Origin: a virus
Reading direction: 5' to 3' (one strand)
Length of the DNA: 43,164 nucleotides
IMG/VR virus record: IMGVR_UViG_3300008266_000115
Location: 1 to 43,164 of that record
Positions 16,719 to 26,013 of this stretch are shown piece by piece (position 1 is the first letter of the stretch; every line of letters begins with the position of its first letter). The notes under the pieces were generated by a model. That model did not search any database. It was not told the DNA's origin and worked only from the letters and a program-made list of their open reading frames with translations. A program made the translations under genes and the position numbers.

Positions 16719-19700
16719 TGGAATTAGTTAATATAACATACAGAGGCACGGGTAAAACTTATCAGGATTACAAACTTGTTGACGATCGGTTGATAGTTAC
16801 AAATTTTATAAACTCCTCCTTTGGTGCTCCTGAAGATTACGTTGAGCTATCGATCTTTGACGAAGTGGGTCAATTGATAGATATAGACTACAACGTCACA
16901 AGCTACTATCCATCACAAGGTTCGACAAATCCCGTAGACGGTTTAGCTTCAAGCATAGAGATCGATCCAAAAAAAGATCTTCAAGACCGCGGTTACAACC
17001 GAGGCTTGCTAAACACGCAATACGGTTTTTATAAGAACTTATTCAATTCTACTTCCAACATAAACTATTGGATAAAGGAAATTTCCAGATCCAGAACGGA
17101 GTTAAAGTTAAGCAGCCAATTTTTAAGTAATACCCAAATACAAGAGGGCTTTGCTGCTTACCAAACTTACGTATCTGGTAAAAACTATTTCACAGACTTC
17201 TACGTCAACTTCGGTTTAAATAGGTTACTGATAGCTAACAACGTCGCTGTTTCGGTTGAGGACGATGGAACTTACCTACTCATAAAACTTTACGAACCTC
17301 TTCCACCAGAGTTCGATTTAAAATCAACGCTTTGGTTAGTTGATGCGCTTTCAGATTCGGTTAGCTTTGACGTTAACATTCAGATAGAAGCTGAATCAGA
17401 AGCGACAATGAACCAACTTAGGGGACCGAATTTCAAAATAAAGGTTTCCGATAGAATAGGTCAAACAACGCCGTACTACAACTACAACGCGCTGTTTAGT
17501 AGCGATCTATCGTCATCGATGCAACAGTTACAAAGCTATTACGACGATAAAGCAATACAGATAAACGTAGACTATTCTAACTTTGAAAACTTCGTTCACT
17601 TCTCTAGCGCAACAGAGAGGCTAAATAACTTCGTTTATAAGCTGTCTTTGATAGAGGATTACAGATCACAGATATCGGATACAACCTCTTTTACTAGCAT
17701 GAGTGTTGATACAAATACTTCTGTTTCTCAATCGAACGTATTGATTCAAAACAAGATAGACAACATCATAAAAAAATTCGATGTTTACGAATACTACCTC
17801 TATTACGAATCTGAATCTTTTGCGTGGCCCAAATCTACGAGTCAAAAGCCGTACGATCTCTATTCAGTGACTTCTTCCCAAGCATTGAATTGGTTGGGAT
17901 CGGAGAATACTACGCCTTCTTTGTCAGGCGTGTCGATACTCTATTCGTCATCGCTGTACGACGCAAACAACTCAGACAGACTAACAAATACCATACCGCA
18001 ATATCTGCTTGAAAACCCAGACAACCAACCATACGTTACATTTGTTGACATGGTTGGACAACACTTCGATAACCTTTGGATATATTACAAGGATCTAAGC
18101 AACAGATACAGCTCTTTTAACAATCCGTACGAAGGTGTGTCTATGGACGTTGTTGCAGACGCATTACGTGGTCTAGGTATGAACTTGTACACAAACACAA
18201 GCGTATCAGATAACCTGTATTACACGCTGTTTGGGATGAACCCAGACGGTTCCCTGCTTCCTCCAACTGGATCAGAAGTAATTACTAGCTACGTTACTTC
18301 TAGCATAGACACTTTACCCTCTAACCAGCTTGAAAAAGAGTTGTACAAGAGACTTTATCACAACTTGCCCTACCTTTTAAAATCAAAGGGTACTCAAAGG
18401 GGAATAAAAGCTTTAATATCTTGTTACGGTATACCAGAAGAGATTCTGACGGTAACCGAATTCGGAGCTAACAACATATACACAGGAAGCGGCTTAATAG
18501 AGGCAAACAACGAAAAGATAAACATTGTAACTTCCAGCATAGCTTTGGGAGAACCTGTCCTTTCCCCGTACACGACAGCGCAAGAGTACAACAACCTAGT
18601 TAGAGCAAATTCGATGGACATAGAAGTTGGATTCTCTCCATCAAACACAATCAATAACAATTTTGAGTCTTCTTCTGGTTACGTAAACTTCAATCAACTA
18701 ATAGGCAATCCAGAAGACCAATACAAATCGTCTTACCCATCGTTAGACGCTTTAAGCAAACAGTACTTTTCGACTTATACGCAACCTCACAGTTTGTACG
18801 AATACTTTAGACTGATAAAGTATTACAACAATTCTCTGTTTAAAATGATAAAGGATTTTGCTCCTGCAAGGTCTAACGTATCAACAGGAATCATAATAAA
18901 GAGTCACATCCTTGAAAGAAATAAGTACGCAAGGCACGAACCAAGCATGAGTTTTTACAACAACTATTCGCAGTCCGTCGACATGATAGACATCTCGGGT
19001 AGTAACGCTTTGGGTTACGAGTTTTCTACAAGTTGGTCTGGTAGCGTTATGTCTCCGTACGGTTTTGCGACTGTGAGCTCTACCGACGGCGTAGAAAAAT
19101 ACACCGGAGAACTTAGCGGAAGTTCGATAGTTGTGACAACGGCAACATCGATAAGCGATCAGTCAGAAATCTCAAGCAACTCTAGCGGTTCTTTGGTTAC
19201 CACGGTAAATTACGGAGCTGTGTACCAAAACGTTACGGCTTCTGTGAGATCTTTAAAGTTCTTAGATCTAGACTACACTTATAACCAAAACACCCCGGTT
19301 AACTTCGGAATAATAACCAAATCAATAATAGATGCTCAAATCGATAACTTCCAAACGTACACCAACCCTAATTCTCCGTACGCTCAGTTACAGGATTCAA
19401 ACTACGCTACCAGAGCTTTTACGTATCCTAGGTTTGTAGGATCGTCGATAAACAGCGCAACCTACAACACGTACACAGCCGGAGACCAGTCTTACGGCAG
19501 CAGCGCAACTATAGACAAAGTAAAACAGAGTTTTGCTTATCTTGTAGACATATACTCAGCATCCATTTTTTTACCGGGCCGCTCAAACGCGCAGATAAAG
19601 TACCTCATAAATAGCAACGAGGCAGTATTGGATTTGAGTAAAGCAAACTTTAACATATTCGATGTACAGAACTTTTTCAAAAGTGGGGAAACGTGCGACG

Positions 19701-20854
19701 TATCCCTATTCGAATACGACGAGAGAAACCCGTACGCCCAGTTATTGGTAAACAATCCCACACTACAAATATTTGAAGGCGGATTTAGATACCTACCGAT
19801 ACTACACAACATAGGAGGATCTTCTACAGTTACGCAGAGCTTTTCTTTACAAATACCTATAGAGGTTAGGTTACCACTGGGATCAACAATACCTCCCTCT
19901 AGCTTGGATCCAACATTGTTCAACGTATTTCTATTCTCTGTCAACGAAACATTTGTAGATCCTCCCGAAAATACAGAGGCAGATTATACGTTTACCGCGA
20001 GAGTTGAAAAGTCCGGGGGAGCTGTGAGCAGCAACACAGGCGTTAATTTCAACTATACTATAACGGGACCAGGCGTATCGTACTCTTCAGCTGGAACACT
20101 AACTATAACAACCGGAAATAGTGACGCAACTGGCGATATTGTAACTCTGCGTATAGCGGGCGTACCCCCTGGTGGTTACACAATCAGCGATTTTACGTTT
20201 ACAGTAAGCGATATATCTATACTTGGTAGAGGCGCAGGAGGAAGTACAACAGGAAGCTTTACAACAACGTTAACTACAGAAGTGAGCAGCAGCCAACCCT
20301 GTTTGTACTACAACACTTCCTCGAACGAGATTGTTTTTGATAGCGCTCTGTCGTACTACTACCGTTACGGACACGTTCCGCTGATGAATTCAACTTCCGA
20401 TCCCTCTTGGAGTACGTCTGGATTGAGTAGAGTTGTGTATCCTTTTTCGATAGGAGTAGGTGATAGGATTAGTTTTTATAACGCATCCTCTTTAGGTTGG
20501 AACGAACGGTGGGAGTACGTTGTTAAAAACGTTTACTTTACAGGCTCTTCGAGCACTTCGGATGTGACCGGATCTAGACTAGTGGCTGGGTTGGGCACAA
20601 CCCTCGACGGTTCTCTGATCAACTCTTCTTCTCTTGTGGATCAAGTCACAGGTGCAAACTTCAGAACTTGCAGATACATTGTCTGGAAACACATTCCCGA
20701 CGAAACGAATGTCATACTGAGATACGATCCGAAAGATCAAACCCTTGTAGAAAACGGGCTTTTGTATCCGCAATACATAGACGAAGACCTTAGAGATAGA
20801 TCTGGTAACATAATAAAATCTCTTAAGGCCCAAAATTTAATCACAAACCAATAA
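16718..20854 (+). CDS. Large baseplate/tail protein (1378 aa) with gpI-like segment
   Basis: The longest gene in the window. Residues 1-~350 and 850-1378 are beta-rich with many Tyr/Asn/Ser, as in wedge and fibre proteins. The central segment at about 545-580 (ELYKRLYHNLPYLLKSKGT, then GIKALISCYGIP) resembles the conserved motif of P2 gpI-type tail proteins that bridge baseplate and fibre. A likely role is the wedge arm (gp7/gp10-like position) carrying the fibres. The Thr/Ser/Gly-rich region at 1080-1180 looks like an Ig-like insert exposed on the virion surface. Confidence 0.65.
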   Translation: MELVNITYRGTGKTYQDYKLVDDRLIVTNFINSSFGAPEDYVELSIFDEVGQLIDIDYNVTSYYPSQGSTNPVDGLASSIEIDPKKDLQDRGYNRGLLNTQYGFYKNLFNSTSNINYWIKEISRSRTELKLSSQFLSNTQIQEGFAAYQTYVSGKNYFTDFYVNFGLNRLLIANNVAVSVEDDGTYLLIKLYEPLPPEFDLKSTLWLVDALSDSVSFDVNIQIEAESEATMNQLRGPNFKIKVSDRIGQTTPYYNYNALFSSDLSSSMQQLQSYYDDKAIQINVDYSNFENFVHFSSATERLNNFVYKLSLIEDYRSQISDTTSFTSMSVDTNTSVSQSNVLIQNKIDNIIKKFDVYEYYLYYESESFAWPKSTSQKPYDLYSVTSSQALNWLGSENTTPSLSGVSILYSSSLYDANNSDRLTNTIPQYLLENPDNQPYVTFVDMVGQHFDNLWIYYKDLSNRYSSFNNPYEGVSMDVVADALRGLGMNLYTNTSVSDNLYYTLFGMNPDGSLLPPTGSEVITSYVTSSIDTLPSNQLEKELYKRLYHNLPYLLKSKGTQRGIKALISCYGIPEEILTVTEFGANNIYTGSGLIEANNEKINIVTSSIALGEPVLSPYTTAQEYNNLVRANSMDIEVGFSPSNTINNNFESSSGYVNFNQLIGNPEDQYKSSYPSLDALSKQYFSTYTQPHSLYEYFRLIKYYNNSLFKMIKDFAPARSNVSTGIIIKSHILERNKYARHEPSMSFYNNYSQSVDMIDISGSNALGYEFSTSWSGSVMSPYGFATVSSTDGVEKYTGELSGSSIVVTTATSISDQSEISSNSSGSLVTTVNYGAVYQNVTASVRSLKFLDLDYTYNQNTPVNFGIITKSIIDAQIDNFQTYTNPNSPYAQLQDSNYATRAFTYPRFVGSSINSATYNTYTAGDQSYGSSATIDKVKQSFAYLVDIYSASIFLPGRSNAQIKYLINSNEAVLDLSKANFNIFDVQNFFKSGETCDVSLFEYDERNPYAQLLVNNPTLQIFEGGFRYLPILHNIGGSSTVTQSFSLQIPIEVRLPLGSTIPPSSLDPTLFNVFLFSVNETFVDPPENTEADYTFTARVEKSGGAVSSNTGVNFNYTITGPGVSYSSAGTLTITTGNSDATGDIVTLRIAGVPPGGYTISDFTFTVSDISILGRGAGGSTTGSFTTTLTTEVSSSQPCLYYNTSSNEIVFDSALSYYYRYGHVPLMNSTSDPSWSTSGLSRVVYPFSIGVGDRISFYNASSLGWNERWEYVVKNVYFTGSSSTSDVTGSRLVAGLGTTLDGSLINSSSLVDQVTGANFRTCRYIVWKHIPDETNVILRYDPKDQTLVENGLLYPQYIDEDLRDRSGNIIKSLKAQNLITNQ

Positions 20855-20883
20855 GATATTTGTGAAACAAGAATCGAAAAACA

Positions 20884-20894
20884 TTATATTTATA
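20884..20894 (+). promoter_or_regulatory. ATATTTATA promoter-like motif
   Basis: TTATATTTATA, 17 nt before the ATG at 20912, in the only sizeable gap (57 bp) of the structural module. Confidence 0.45.
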
Positions 20895-20911
20895 TTTAAA
20901 GCAAATTTATC

Positions 20912-21571
20912 ATGTCTTATTTAAGTCAAACATCAGTTGTAGTAGACGCTATACTGACCAAAAAAGGAAGAGAGGCTCTTTCTAGAAACGATGGATCTTT
21001 TAGAATAACCCAATTCTCGCTATCAGACGACGAAGTGGACTATTCACTTTACAACCCAACCCACCCTTCCGGTTCAGCGTTTTACGGAGAGGCGATCGAA
21101 GCCATGCCAGTGTTGCAGGCTTTCCCCAACGACGAGGAGATCATGAAATATAAGCTCATAACCCTTCCAAGGGGAACCGCTAAACTACCTGTGATTAGCA
21201 TACCTTACAATACAATCATACTAAAGCAAGGTGCATCTCTATCGATAACTCCACAGACCTTGAATTATCTGTCTTCTACCACCCAGTTTGAAGCTTCAGG
21301 TTACGTAGCAACAATCGGCGACGTTAGAACGATGAGTACTTTCACAGGAGTTGGTATCAATACAGCTGAAGCAACATCGTTAAACGCCACAACAACCGTA
21401 GGCACAAACGTTAGCAAGACTGTTATAGGTACAACCATCAACCTAACTGCTACTACAGTGAATACGCTGTTCGGTAACCAAACGACTCTGTACACAACTC
21501 TCATCGTAACGGGTAGAGACTCAGGAGCTAGAATATCGATCCCTGTGCAGATAACAAAAACAAATATATAA
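20912..21571 (+). CDS. Virion structural protein
   Basis: 219 residues. The N-terminus (TSVVVDAILTKKGREALSRND, residues about 8-28, with FRITQFSLSDDEVDYS) is a pattern I associate with structural proteins of marine T4-like phages that lie next to fibre genes. The C-terminal half is Thr/Val-rich beta-structure. It has its own promoter-like motif and is followed by two related structural genes. Exact role unknown. Confidence 0.6.
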   Translation: MSYLSQTSVVVDAILTKKGREALSRNDGSFRITQFSLSDDEVDYSLYNPTHPSGSAFYGEAIEAMPVLQAFPNDEEIMKYKLITLPRGTAKLPVISIPYNTIILKQGASLSITPQTLNYLSSTTQFEASGYVATIGDVRTMSTFTGVGINTAEATSLNATTTVGTNVSKTVIGTTINLTATTVNTLFGNQTTLYTTLIVTGRDSGARISIPVQITKTNI

Positions 21572-21591
21572 CAACACAATAAACAAGAAAT

Positions 21592-22611
21592 ATGTCATTC
21601 ACAGCATTGGATCCAAACGATTTCGTAGTATCGGCCGATTCGGTAACAGCTCCGGCTTGGAGTAGTAACATACCTACGCTATCATCATTCTTTACAGCTT
21701 CGCAAGGCAATTACTACCTTGACGTGTATAATACCGGTTCTAGTCAGATAAACGCTGCCATCCAGTTCTCTATCGCTTACGGTAGAAAAGATGCGTCGGG
21801 TTCGGTACCCATCAATCCTTTGGTGACACAGAACACTCCGACCAGAATAAACTTCGGTCAGTTCAGAAATCTGATATACGGTGACGCTGAATCGAGCGTA
21901 AACTTCGGTACCGGAAACACAGACGCTTACGATCTGATCGCTATAACTGTAGACAGAAGCAGGTACAAAGAGAGCCTAATGCCTGGTACTTTCAATTTGA
22001 GACTTGGATACGGAACCAATAGTCCTTTGAGATTGACTGACAACTCTAACGATACCACAGTAATATCTTACTTGGATTGCGGAAGAGTGTTTCAAGTAGT
22101 TTCAGGTTCAAACGGCACTTCAGCTAATGTTACTGCGCCGTTAGGTGCTTCAACAAATGGTTACACAGTATCGGGATCTTACGGACTGTTCTTACCAGAC
22201 ATCGGAACCATACTTCTTAATCCAAGGGCGTTAGCGCTTACAGCAGCATCGGGCGGTATTGCTATACCTTTTTATTCTGCTAGCGCATTAAACACGGTAA
22301 ATAATAACTTGGTTTTTGAATCTATATCTTCAGGATCTTCTTTTCAACTTTTGTCTCAAGAGACGATTTCTTCGAACTACGTGTTTGTTAGGGTTAGAAA
22401 CGCAGACTACAACTACACTACAAACCCATCGTTCTTGACTGGCTCTGGGGAATTGATTTACAGCAATTTTATAAACAGTCCACAAACTTACCCAACAACT
22501 GTTGGCCTTTATAATGAAAACAACGATCTATTGGCTGTAGCAAAATTGTCTAAACCTCTTACAAAGGACTTCACGAAAGAGATGTTGATAAGAGTGAAAT
22601 TAGATTGGTAA
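21592..22611 (+). CDS. Virion structural protein, paralogue of the next gene
   Basis: 339 residues, beta-rich and poor in charged residues, as in tail fibre or decoration proteins. Its C-terminus (VRVRNADYNYTTNPSF, then TTVGLYNENNDLLAVAKL) aligns with the end of the following 300-residue protein, so the two share a C-terminal domain. The pattern NYT-NPS...TTVGLYN--N-LL-V-KL is probably an attachment domain. It starts 20 bp after the previous stop. Confidence 0.6.
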   Translation: MSFTALDPNDFVVSADSVTAPAWSSNIPTLSSFFTASQGNYYLDVYNTGSSQINAAIQFSIAYGRKDASGSVPINPLVTQNTPTRINFGQFRNLIYGDAESSVNFGTGNTDAYDLIAITVDRSRYKESLMPGTFNLRLGYGTNSPLRLTDNSNDTTVISYLDCGRVFQVVSGSNGTSANVTAPLGASTNGYTVSGSYGLFLPDIGTILLNPRALALTAASGGIAIPFYSASALNTVNNNLVFESISSGSSFQLLSQETISSNYVFVRVRNADYNYTTNPSFLTGSGELIYSNFINSPQTYPTTVGLYNENNDLLAVAKLSKPLTKDFTKEMLIRVKLDW

Positions 22612-22617
22612 AATCTC

Positions 22618-23520
22618 ATGAGTTTATCTTCAAATACACTGTACGCATCAGACGTTACTGTTGTGCCCATAAAACTTAGATATTCGTCTTCGTTTTCGGG
22701 GTCGATATCAGGCAGCAGCATCACTACGTTTAGGGGCGAGAGCGGGTCAATATCGCTCTCAGGAAACATCAATCAAGATTCAATAAACTACTTGTCTATA
22801 AAGCACCTCTACTATTCAAGGTTCTTTAACAACCACTTTCCAAACTCCTCTTCGATGTACGAAAATTGGTTACAATCAACTGCGGCATCAGGAGCTTTGG
22901 ACGCTGATAGGAGGGCATATCCTGTTGGACCAGGCTCTTTAGCAACAGCAATATCGATACCAAGGGAGAAGTACGGAGAGAACATAGCTAGATACAGTTT
23001 TGTAGTTTCTTCATCACTGGGTTACATCACTGACGACGGAAACGGAAATCTAGTAGACATAACGAACAACACCCAACTGTTAAACTTTTCCAAAAACAAC
23101 TACTTCAGCAACCCAAATAATTATTTTGAGTTGATGCCTACGTACATCGTTACGGGTAGTCACGTGGGAAACATAATCTATTCGCAAGGCATGGCGATTA
23201 TAACAGACGGAAACTACGAAGATTTGCTGAACTCTTTGAACTCTTTGAACTTTTACGCCGAATCTACGATATACGAAAACACCGTAAGATGCAGAGTTTC
23301 CGAAAACGATTTCAATTACACTTTAAACCCAAGCGCAAACAAGGCGGGATCGACCGGATCTTACATAGACGCTGTCACTGGTTCGGATTTTAGGCCGTAC
23401 GCTACAACAGTGGGTCTGTACAATCAACAAAACGAGCTACTGTTGGTTGGTAAGCTTGGCAATCCAACGTCAATACCGTCTAACACCGATTTAACGTTCG
23501 TGGTGCGTTGGGACAGTTAA
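22618..23520 (+). CDS. Virion structural protein, paralogue of the previous gene
   Basis: 300 residues, starting 6 bp after its neighbour. The N-terminal ~220 residues differ from the neighbour and include a segment (SINYLSIKHLYYSRFFNNHF) that could fold as a helix in a virion protein. The C-terminal ~80 residues match the neighbour (FNYTLNPSANKAG, then TTVGLYNQQNELLLVGKL). Duplication followed by N-terminal divergence is the simplest explanation. Probably fibre or baseplate-periphery component. Confidence 0.6.
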   Translation: MSLSSNTLYASDVTVVPIKLRYSSSFSGSISGSSITTFRGESGSISLSGNINQDSINYLSIKHLYYSRFFNNHFPNSSSMYENWLQSTAASGALDADRRAYPVGPGSLATAISIPREKYGENIARYSFVVSSSLGYITDDGNGNLVDITNNTQLLNFSKNNYFSNPNNYFELMPTYIVTGSHVGNIIYSQGMAIITDGNYEDLLNSLNSLNFYAESTIYENTVRCRVSENDFNYTLNPSANKAGSTGSYIDAVTGSDFRPYATTVGLYNQQNELLLVGKLGNPTSIPSNTDLTFVVRWDS

Positions 23521-23522
23521 TC

Positions 23523-23531
23523 ATATTTATA
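23523..23531 (+). promoter_or_regulatory. ATATTTATA promoter-like motif
   Basis: ATATTTATA, 13 nt before the ATG at 23545. Confidence 0.45.
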
Positions 23532-23544
23532 TAAAAAGAAGTTA

Positions 23545-24030
23545 ATGCAAAAATGGTTATACGAGGGTATAGAGATAGAGAGTCTCTCCCAATTCCCCGA
23601 AGGCTGCGTAGGTTTTGTATACATGATCACCAATACCACAAACGGTAAGATCTACGTAGGAAAGAAAACGCTGTTCAATACACTCACAAAGAAGCTTACA
23701 AAAAAAGAAACAGAGAACTGGGACAAACCAGGGCGCATTCCAAAGAAAAAGAAAGAGAGGAAAGAAAGCAACTGGTCCGACTACAACGGTAGCAACAAGA
23801 ACCTGCAGGAGGACATTAAACTCATGGGTCTACAACACTTTCACAGGGAAATACTAGAGTTCTGTTTCAACAAAAAGCAGTGCACTTACTACGAAGAACA
23901 GTGGCAACACAAATTAAAAGTGCTTCACGTAGACTCTTACAACGATACGATAGCAGGAAGATACTACAGAAGGGACGTTAAACCAGATCCAGATCTGCAC
24001 CAGAGCGCACCATCAGACAGTATTTATTAA
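23545..24030 (+). CDS. GIY-YIG family endonuclease
   Basis: 161 residues. The GIY-YIG motif appears as GFVYMITNTTNGKIYVGKKT (about 23-42), followed by a lysine-rich insert (about 60-78) and a conserved pattern with EEQWQ and the LEF helix. Such nucleases occur in T4-like phages as free-standing Seg-type homing enzymes or as host-DNA or packaging-related nucleases. No intron is visible beside it. It is the last plus-strand gene before the convergent lysis operon and has its own promoter-like motif. Confidence 0.75.
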   Translation: MQKWLYEGIEIESLSQFPEGCVGFVYMITNTTNGKIYVGKKTLFNTLTKKLTKKETENWDKPGRIPKKKKERKESNWSDYNGSNKNLQEDIKLMGLQHFHREILEFCFNKKQCTYYEEQWQHKLKVLHVDSYNDTIAGRYYRRDVKPDPDLHQSAPSDSIY

Positions 24031-24051
24031 CACGCAATAACCATACTCAAT

Positions 24052-24076
24052 AAAAAAGGAGCTCTGGTGAGCTCCC
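24052..24076 (-). terminator. Rho-independent terminator of the lysis operon (copy 1)
   Basis: GGAGCTC (24058-24064), loop TGGT, GAGCTCC (24069-24075), with AAAAAA on its left, so the minus strand reads a 7-bp hairpin followed by TTTTTT. It ends leftward transcription of the lysis genes. An identical hairpin lies at 26468-26485. Confidence 0.85.
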
Positions 24077-24098
24077 ATTACGTTGTGGTGTTGTACGT

Positions 24099-24704
24099 CT
24101 ACTTACACTTATAGTCCAAAAAATTGGAGCTCCTAGGTTTTTCGTTAAGGAATAAATAGCACTCTGTTTTACCTTGGTAAGATATTTGTTTTTTGAAAGA
24201 CAGCGGTACTATTGCTCCGGAAGCCAACCTTGTAGATCCGAAATTCACTGTGATGAGAACGTTAACTTCTCCGTTCACAGCCAACTCCCTCTCGTAAGCT
24301 TCCAAAAATCTCCAAACGCCCCTATTCAAATACTGGTCCTGTAGCGCGCAGTTGATGTAACTAAAAGTCTTCCTCAACATGTCTGTGTTACAGTTGAAAT
24401 CGGCAGCGGGTGCCATGTGTCCCTTATCGTACACGTTGTTTGCGTAATCTAGATCGTTCGAAGTGTGCACAGTGTCGTTCGTGTAAAAGTTCATACCAGA
24501 CCTGGAAGCGTTCCCCTTTGGGCACTTAACCGTATATCTTATCCACAACGGTTGTTCGAACGTCTCAGAGTACATTATCGTGAATATATCGGATTTTACC
24601 AATACAGAGTCTCTTAACGCGCTTTTACCGAGTGAATTTTTTTGCTGGAAAGAACACAGAGCTAAAAAAACAAGGCCTATCGAAAACTTTTGAAGCCTAT
24701 TCAT
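24099..24704 (-). CDS. Exported DNA/RNA non-specific endonuclease (DRGH family)
   Basis: 201 residues. The N-terminal segment is a signal peptide with hydrophobic core IGLVFLALC (9-17); C17 in LALC could be a lipobox, so the protein may be a lipoprotein. DKGHMAPAADF (93-103) is the catalytic DRGH motif of NUC1/EndoG/Serratia nucleases (His96 general base), and NCALQDQYLNRGVW (118-131) supplies the metal-binding asparagine region. It would degrade nucleic acid in the periplasm or outside the cell, perhaps at lysis. It lies 4 bp after the endolysin in the lysis operon, an unusual addition. Confidence 0.8.
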   Translation of the reverse strand: MNRLQKFSIGLVFLALCSFQQKNSLGKSALRDSVLVKSDIFTIMYSETFEQPLWIRYTVKCPKGNASRSGMNFYTNDTVHTSNDLDYANNVYDKGHMAPAADFNCNTDMLRKTFSYINCALQDQYLNRGVWRFLEAYERELAVNGEVNVLITVNFGSTRLASGAIVPLSFKKQISYQGKTECYLFLNEKPRSSNFLDYKCK

Positions 24705-24708
24705 CGGT

Positions 24709-25308
24709 CTATTTTAAAAGATTGTAATACTCTTTGAAGTGCTTTATGCGATCGGGTAGTCCTATGGTTCCACCGTTAACGCGCTTTGTAACAGAAGTTA
24801 CGACAGCGTCGGTAGCGCCCTGATCGGCTATCTTGTGTAGTCCGTTTTTGTGAAAGAACCAAGCAGCTGATAACAACGGGTATTTAGTGGCTACCAAATC
24901 CGGGTTATCTACAATAGATTCTGCTACAACAGCGTCGAACGCCTTGTAGTTGTCTTTACCGGTTAATTGAATGTATCCACGGCCGCGAAATTTCCAACCC
25001 TCACCGGACGCTTCTGGTCCGTTACCCATTCTACCACCGTACACCAAGTTAGCGATCTTTTCGGGCTTGCGCTCGTACAAAGCTGCCTTCTCAGGCGTGG
25101 GGAAATACTTCTTGAATATTCCCAAAAGGCCTTTTGCGCCGTAGTTTAGATTCTCGTTTACTGCTTTGAAGCCACCGCTCTCGTGGCCCGCTTGGGCTAA
25201 GAAGTGCGCCAAGCGAAGGGGAGTGTTTAGTTCGAATTTTGCGATTGTGTCGGGTAACTGTGCGATAACAGTGTCGGGAACGTGTCCCTTCAGTTTGTTT
25301 AAGTCCAT
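24709..25308 (-). CDS. Endolysin, glycoside hydrolase family 19-like
   Basis: 199 residues, a single chitinase-like domain as in many phage lysins. Key segments: AGHESGGF (40-47, candidate catalytic E43), NENLNYGAKGLLGIF (51-65), and GWKFRGRGYIQLTGKDNYKAF (about 104-124). No signal peptide is visible, so release to the periplasm would need the holin encoded upstream. It cleaves the glycan strands of peptidoglycan. It stands between the o-spanin and the nuclease in one operon. Confidence 0.88.
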   Translation of the reverse strand: MDLNKLKGHVPDTVIAQLPDTIAKFELNTPLRLAHFLAQAGHESGGFKAVNENLNYGAKGLLGIFKKYFPTPEKAALYERKPEKIANLVYGGRMGNGPEASGEGWKFRGRGYIQLTGKDNYKAFDAVVAESIVDNPDLVATKYPLLSAAWFFHKNGLHKIADQGATDAVVTSVTKRVNGGTIGLPDRIKHFKEYYNLLK

Positions 25309-25320
25309 ACTTTATTGTTT

Positions 25321-25707
25321 TTATTTGTTTTGAAACGTAGTGTCGGCCACACTTGTGCTGTCCGAGTTGATTGTTACAGTCGTCTTTTCTTTCCCCCAAA
25401 AGTTCTTCTTCCTTTCTATGTACACCGTATCTACCACCCTAATCACAGTTGGGTTTTTTGTGGCCTGATCCAATGCGCCTTTAACTATAATTATCTCGTT
25501 CTCTAGCGTCTTTATTTTAAATACCGTTTGGGTTATTTTTTTGTTAATAGCTTTTTCGCTTCGTCTATCAATGCTGTCGCTTTTGATAACAGTGGCTTTA
25601 CTACTTTGTATAATTGAATCAGCTTTTTCATAGTTGGTTTCTGTTTTGATTTGGTGTGATGAACAACTTGCTACTAAAGACAATAATAATAAATAAAATA
25701 TTTTCAT
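25321..25707 (-). CDS. Outer-membrane spanin subunit (Rz1-like lipoprotein)
   Basis: 128 residues with a lipoprotein signal: MKIFYLLLLSLVASC, lipobox VASC with C15 as the acylated residue. The mature part is Ser/Thr/Lys-rich with a helical stretch at about 60-85. It lies next to the TM/coiled-coil i-spanin-like gene and the endolysin, the normal Rz/Rz1 position. In two-component spanins it pairs with the i-spanin across the periplasm to fuse the membranes. It is longer than typical Rz1. The assignment rests on topology and position. Confidence 0.65.
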   Translation of the reverse strand: MKIFYLLLLSLVASCSSHQIKTETNYEKADSIIQSSKATVIKSDSIDRRSEKAINKKITQTVFKIKTLENEIIIVKGALDQATKNPTVIRVVDTVYIERKKNFWGKEKTTVTINSDSTSVADTTFQNK

Positions 25708-25708
25708 G

Positions 25709-26011
25709 TTATTGTATTTTACCTAGTTGTTGTAATACGGTTATTTTGGAAGCTGCAGCGGCTAACGTGCTATCAGATTTTCTGAGAGCGTTTGTCAACT
25801 CATCGATCTTTGCTTCTAGTTTCTGGATCTTTTCGTTTTGCGCTTTTTGCGTAGAAGAGTTGCTCATTTTGATGTCTACATAAAGGTATCCAACCGCGAT
25901 GATGCAGATGAACATGAGTCCCTTTACCGGTTCTTTCGCAAACTCTTTAAAGCTGATAGGCGGTTTTACTGTACCGGCTACTGCTTCTACTGCTGATTTT
26001 TTTGTTGCCAT
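25709..26011 (-). CDS. Inner-membrane spanin subunit (Rz-like)
   Basis: 100 residues: a cytoplasmic N-terminus of ~29 residues, a transmembrane segment (about 30-47, GLMFICIIAVGYLYVDI), and a periplasmic coiled coil (about 55-95, NEKIQKLEAKIDELTNAL). This is the i-spanin design, although the N-terminal tail is longer than usual. It sits 2 bp after the holin and 1 bp before the lipoprotein partner. It would join its partner to complete outer membrane disruption. Confidence 0.62.
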   Translation of the reverse strand: MATKKSAVEAVAGTVKPPISFKEFAKEPVKGLMFICIIAVGYLYVDIKMSNSSTQKAQNEKIQKLEAKIDELTNALRKSDSTLAAAASKITVLQQLGKIQ

Positions 26012-26013
26012 GG

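Noticed and set aside
23545-24030. GIY-YIG gene as part of a homing intron
   Set aside because: No interrupted gene or intron core is visible on either side; treated as free-standing.
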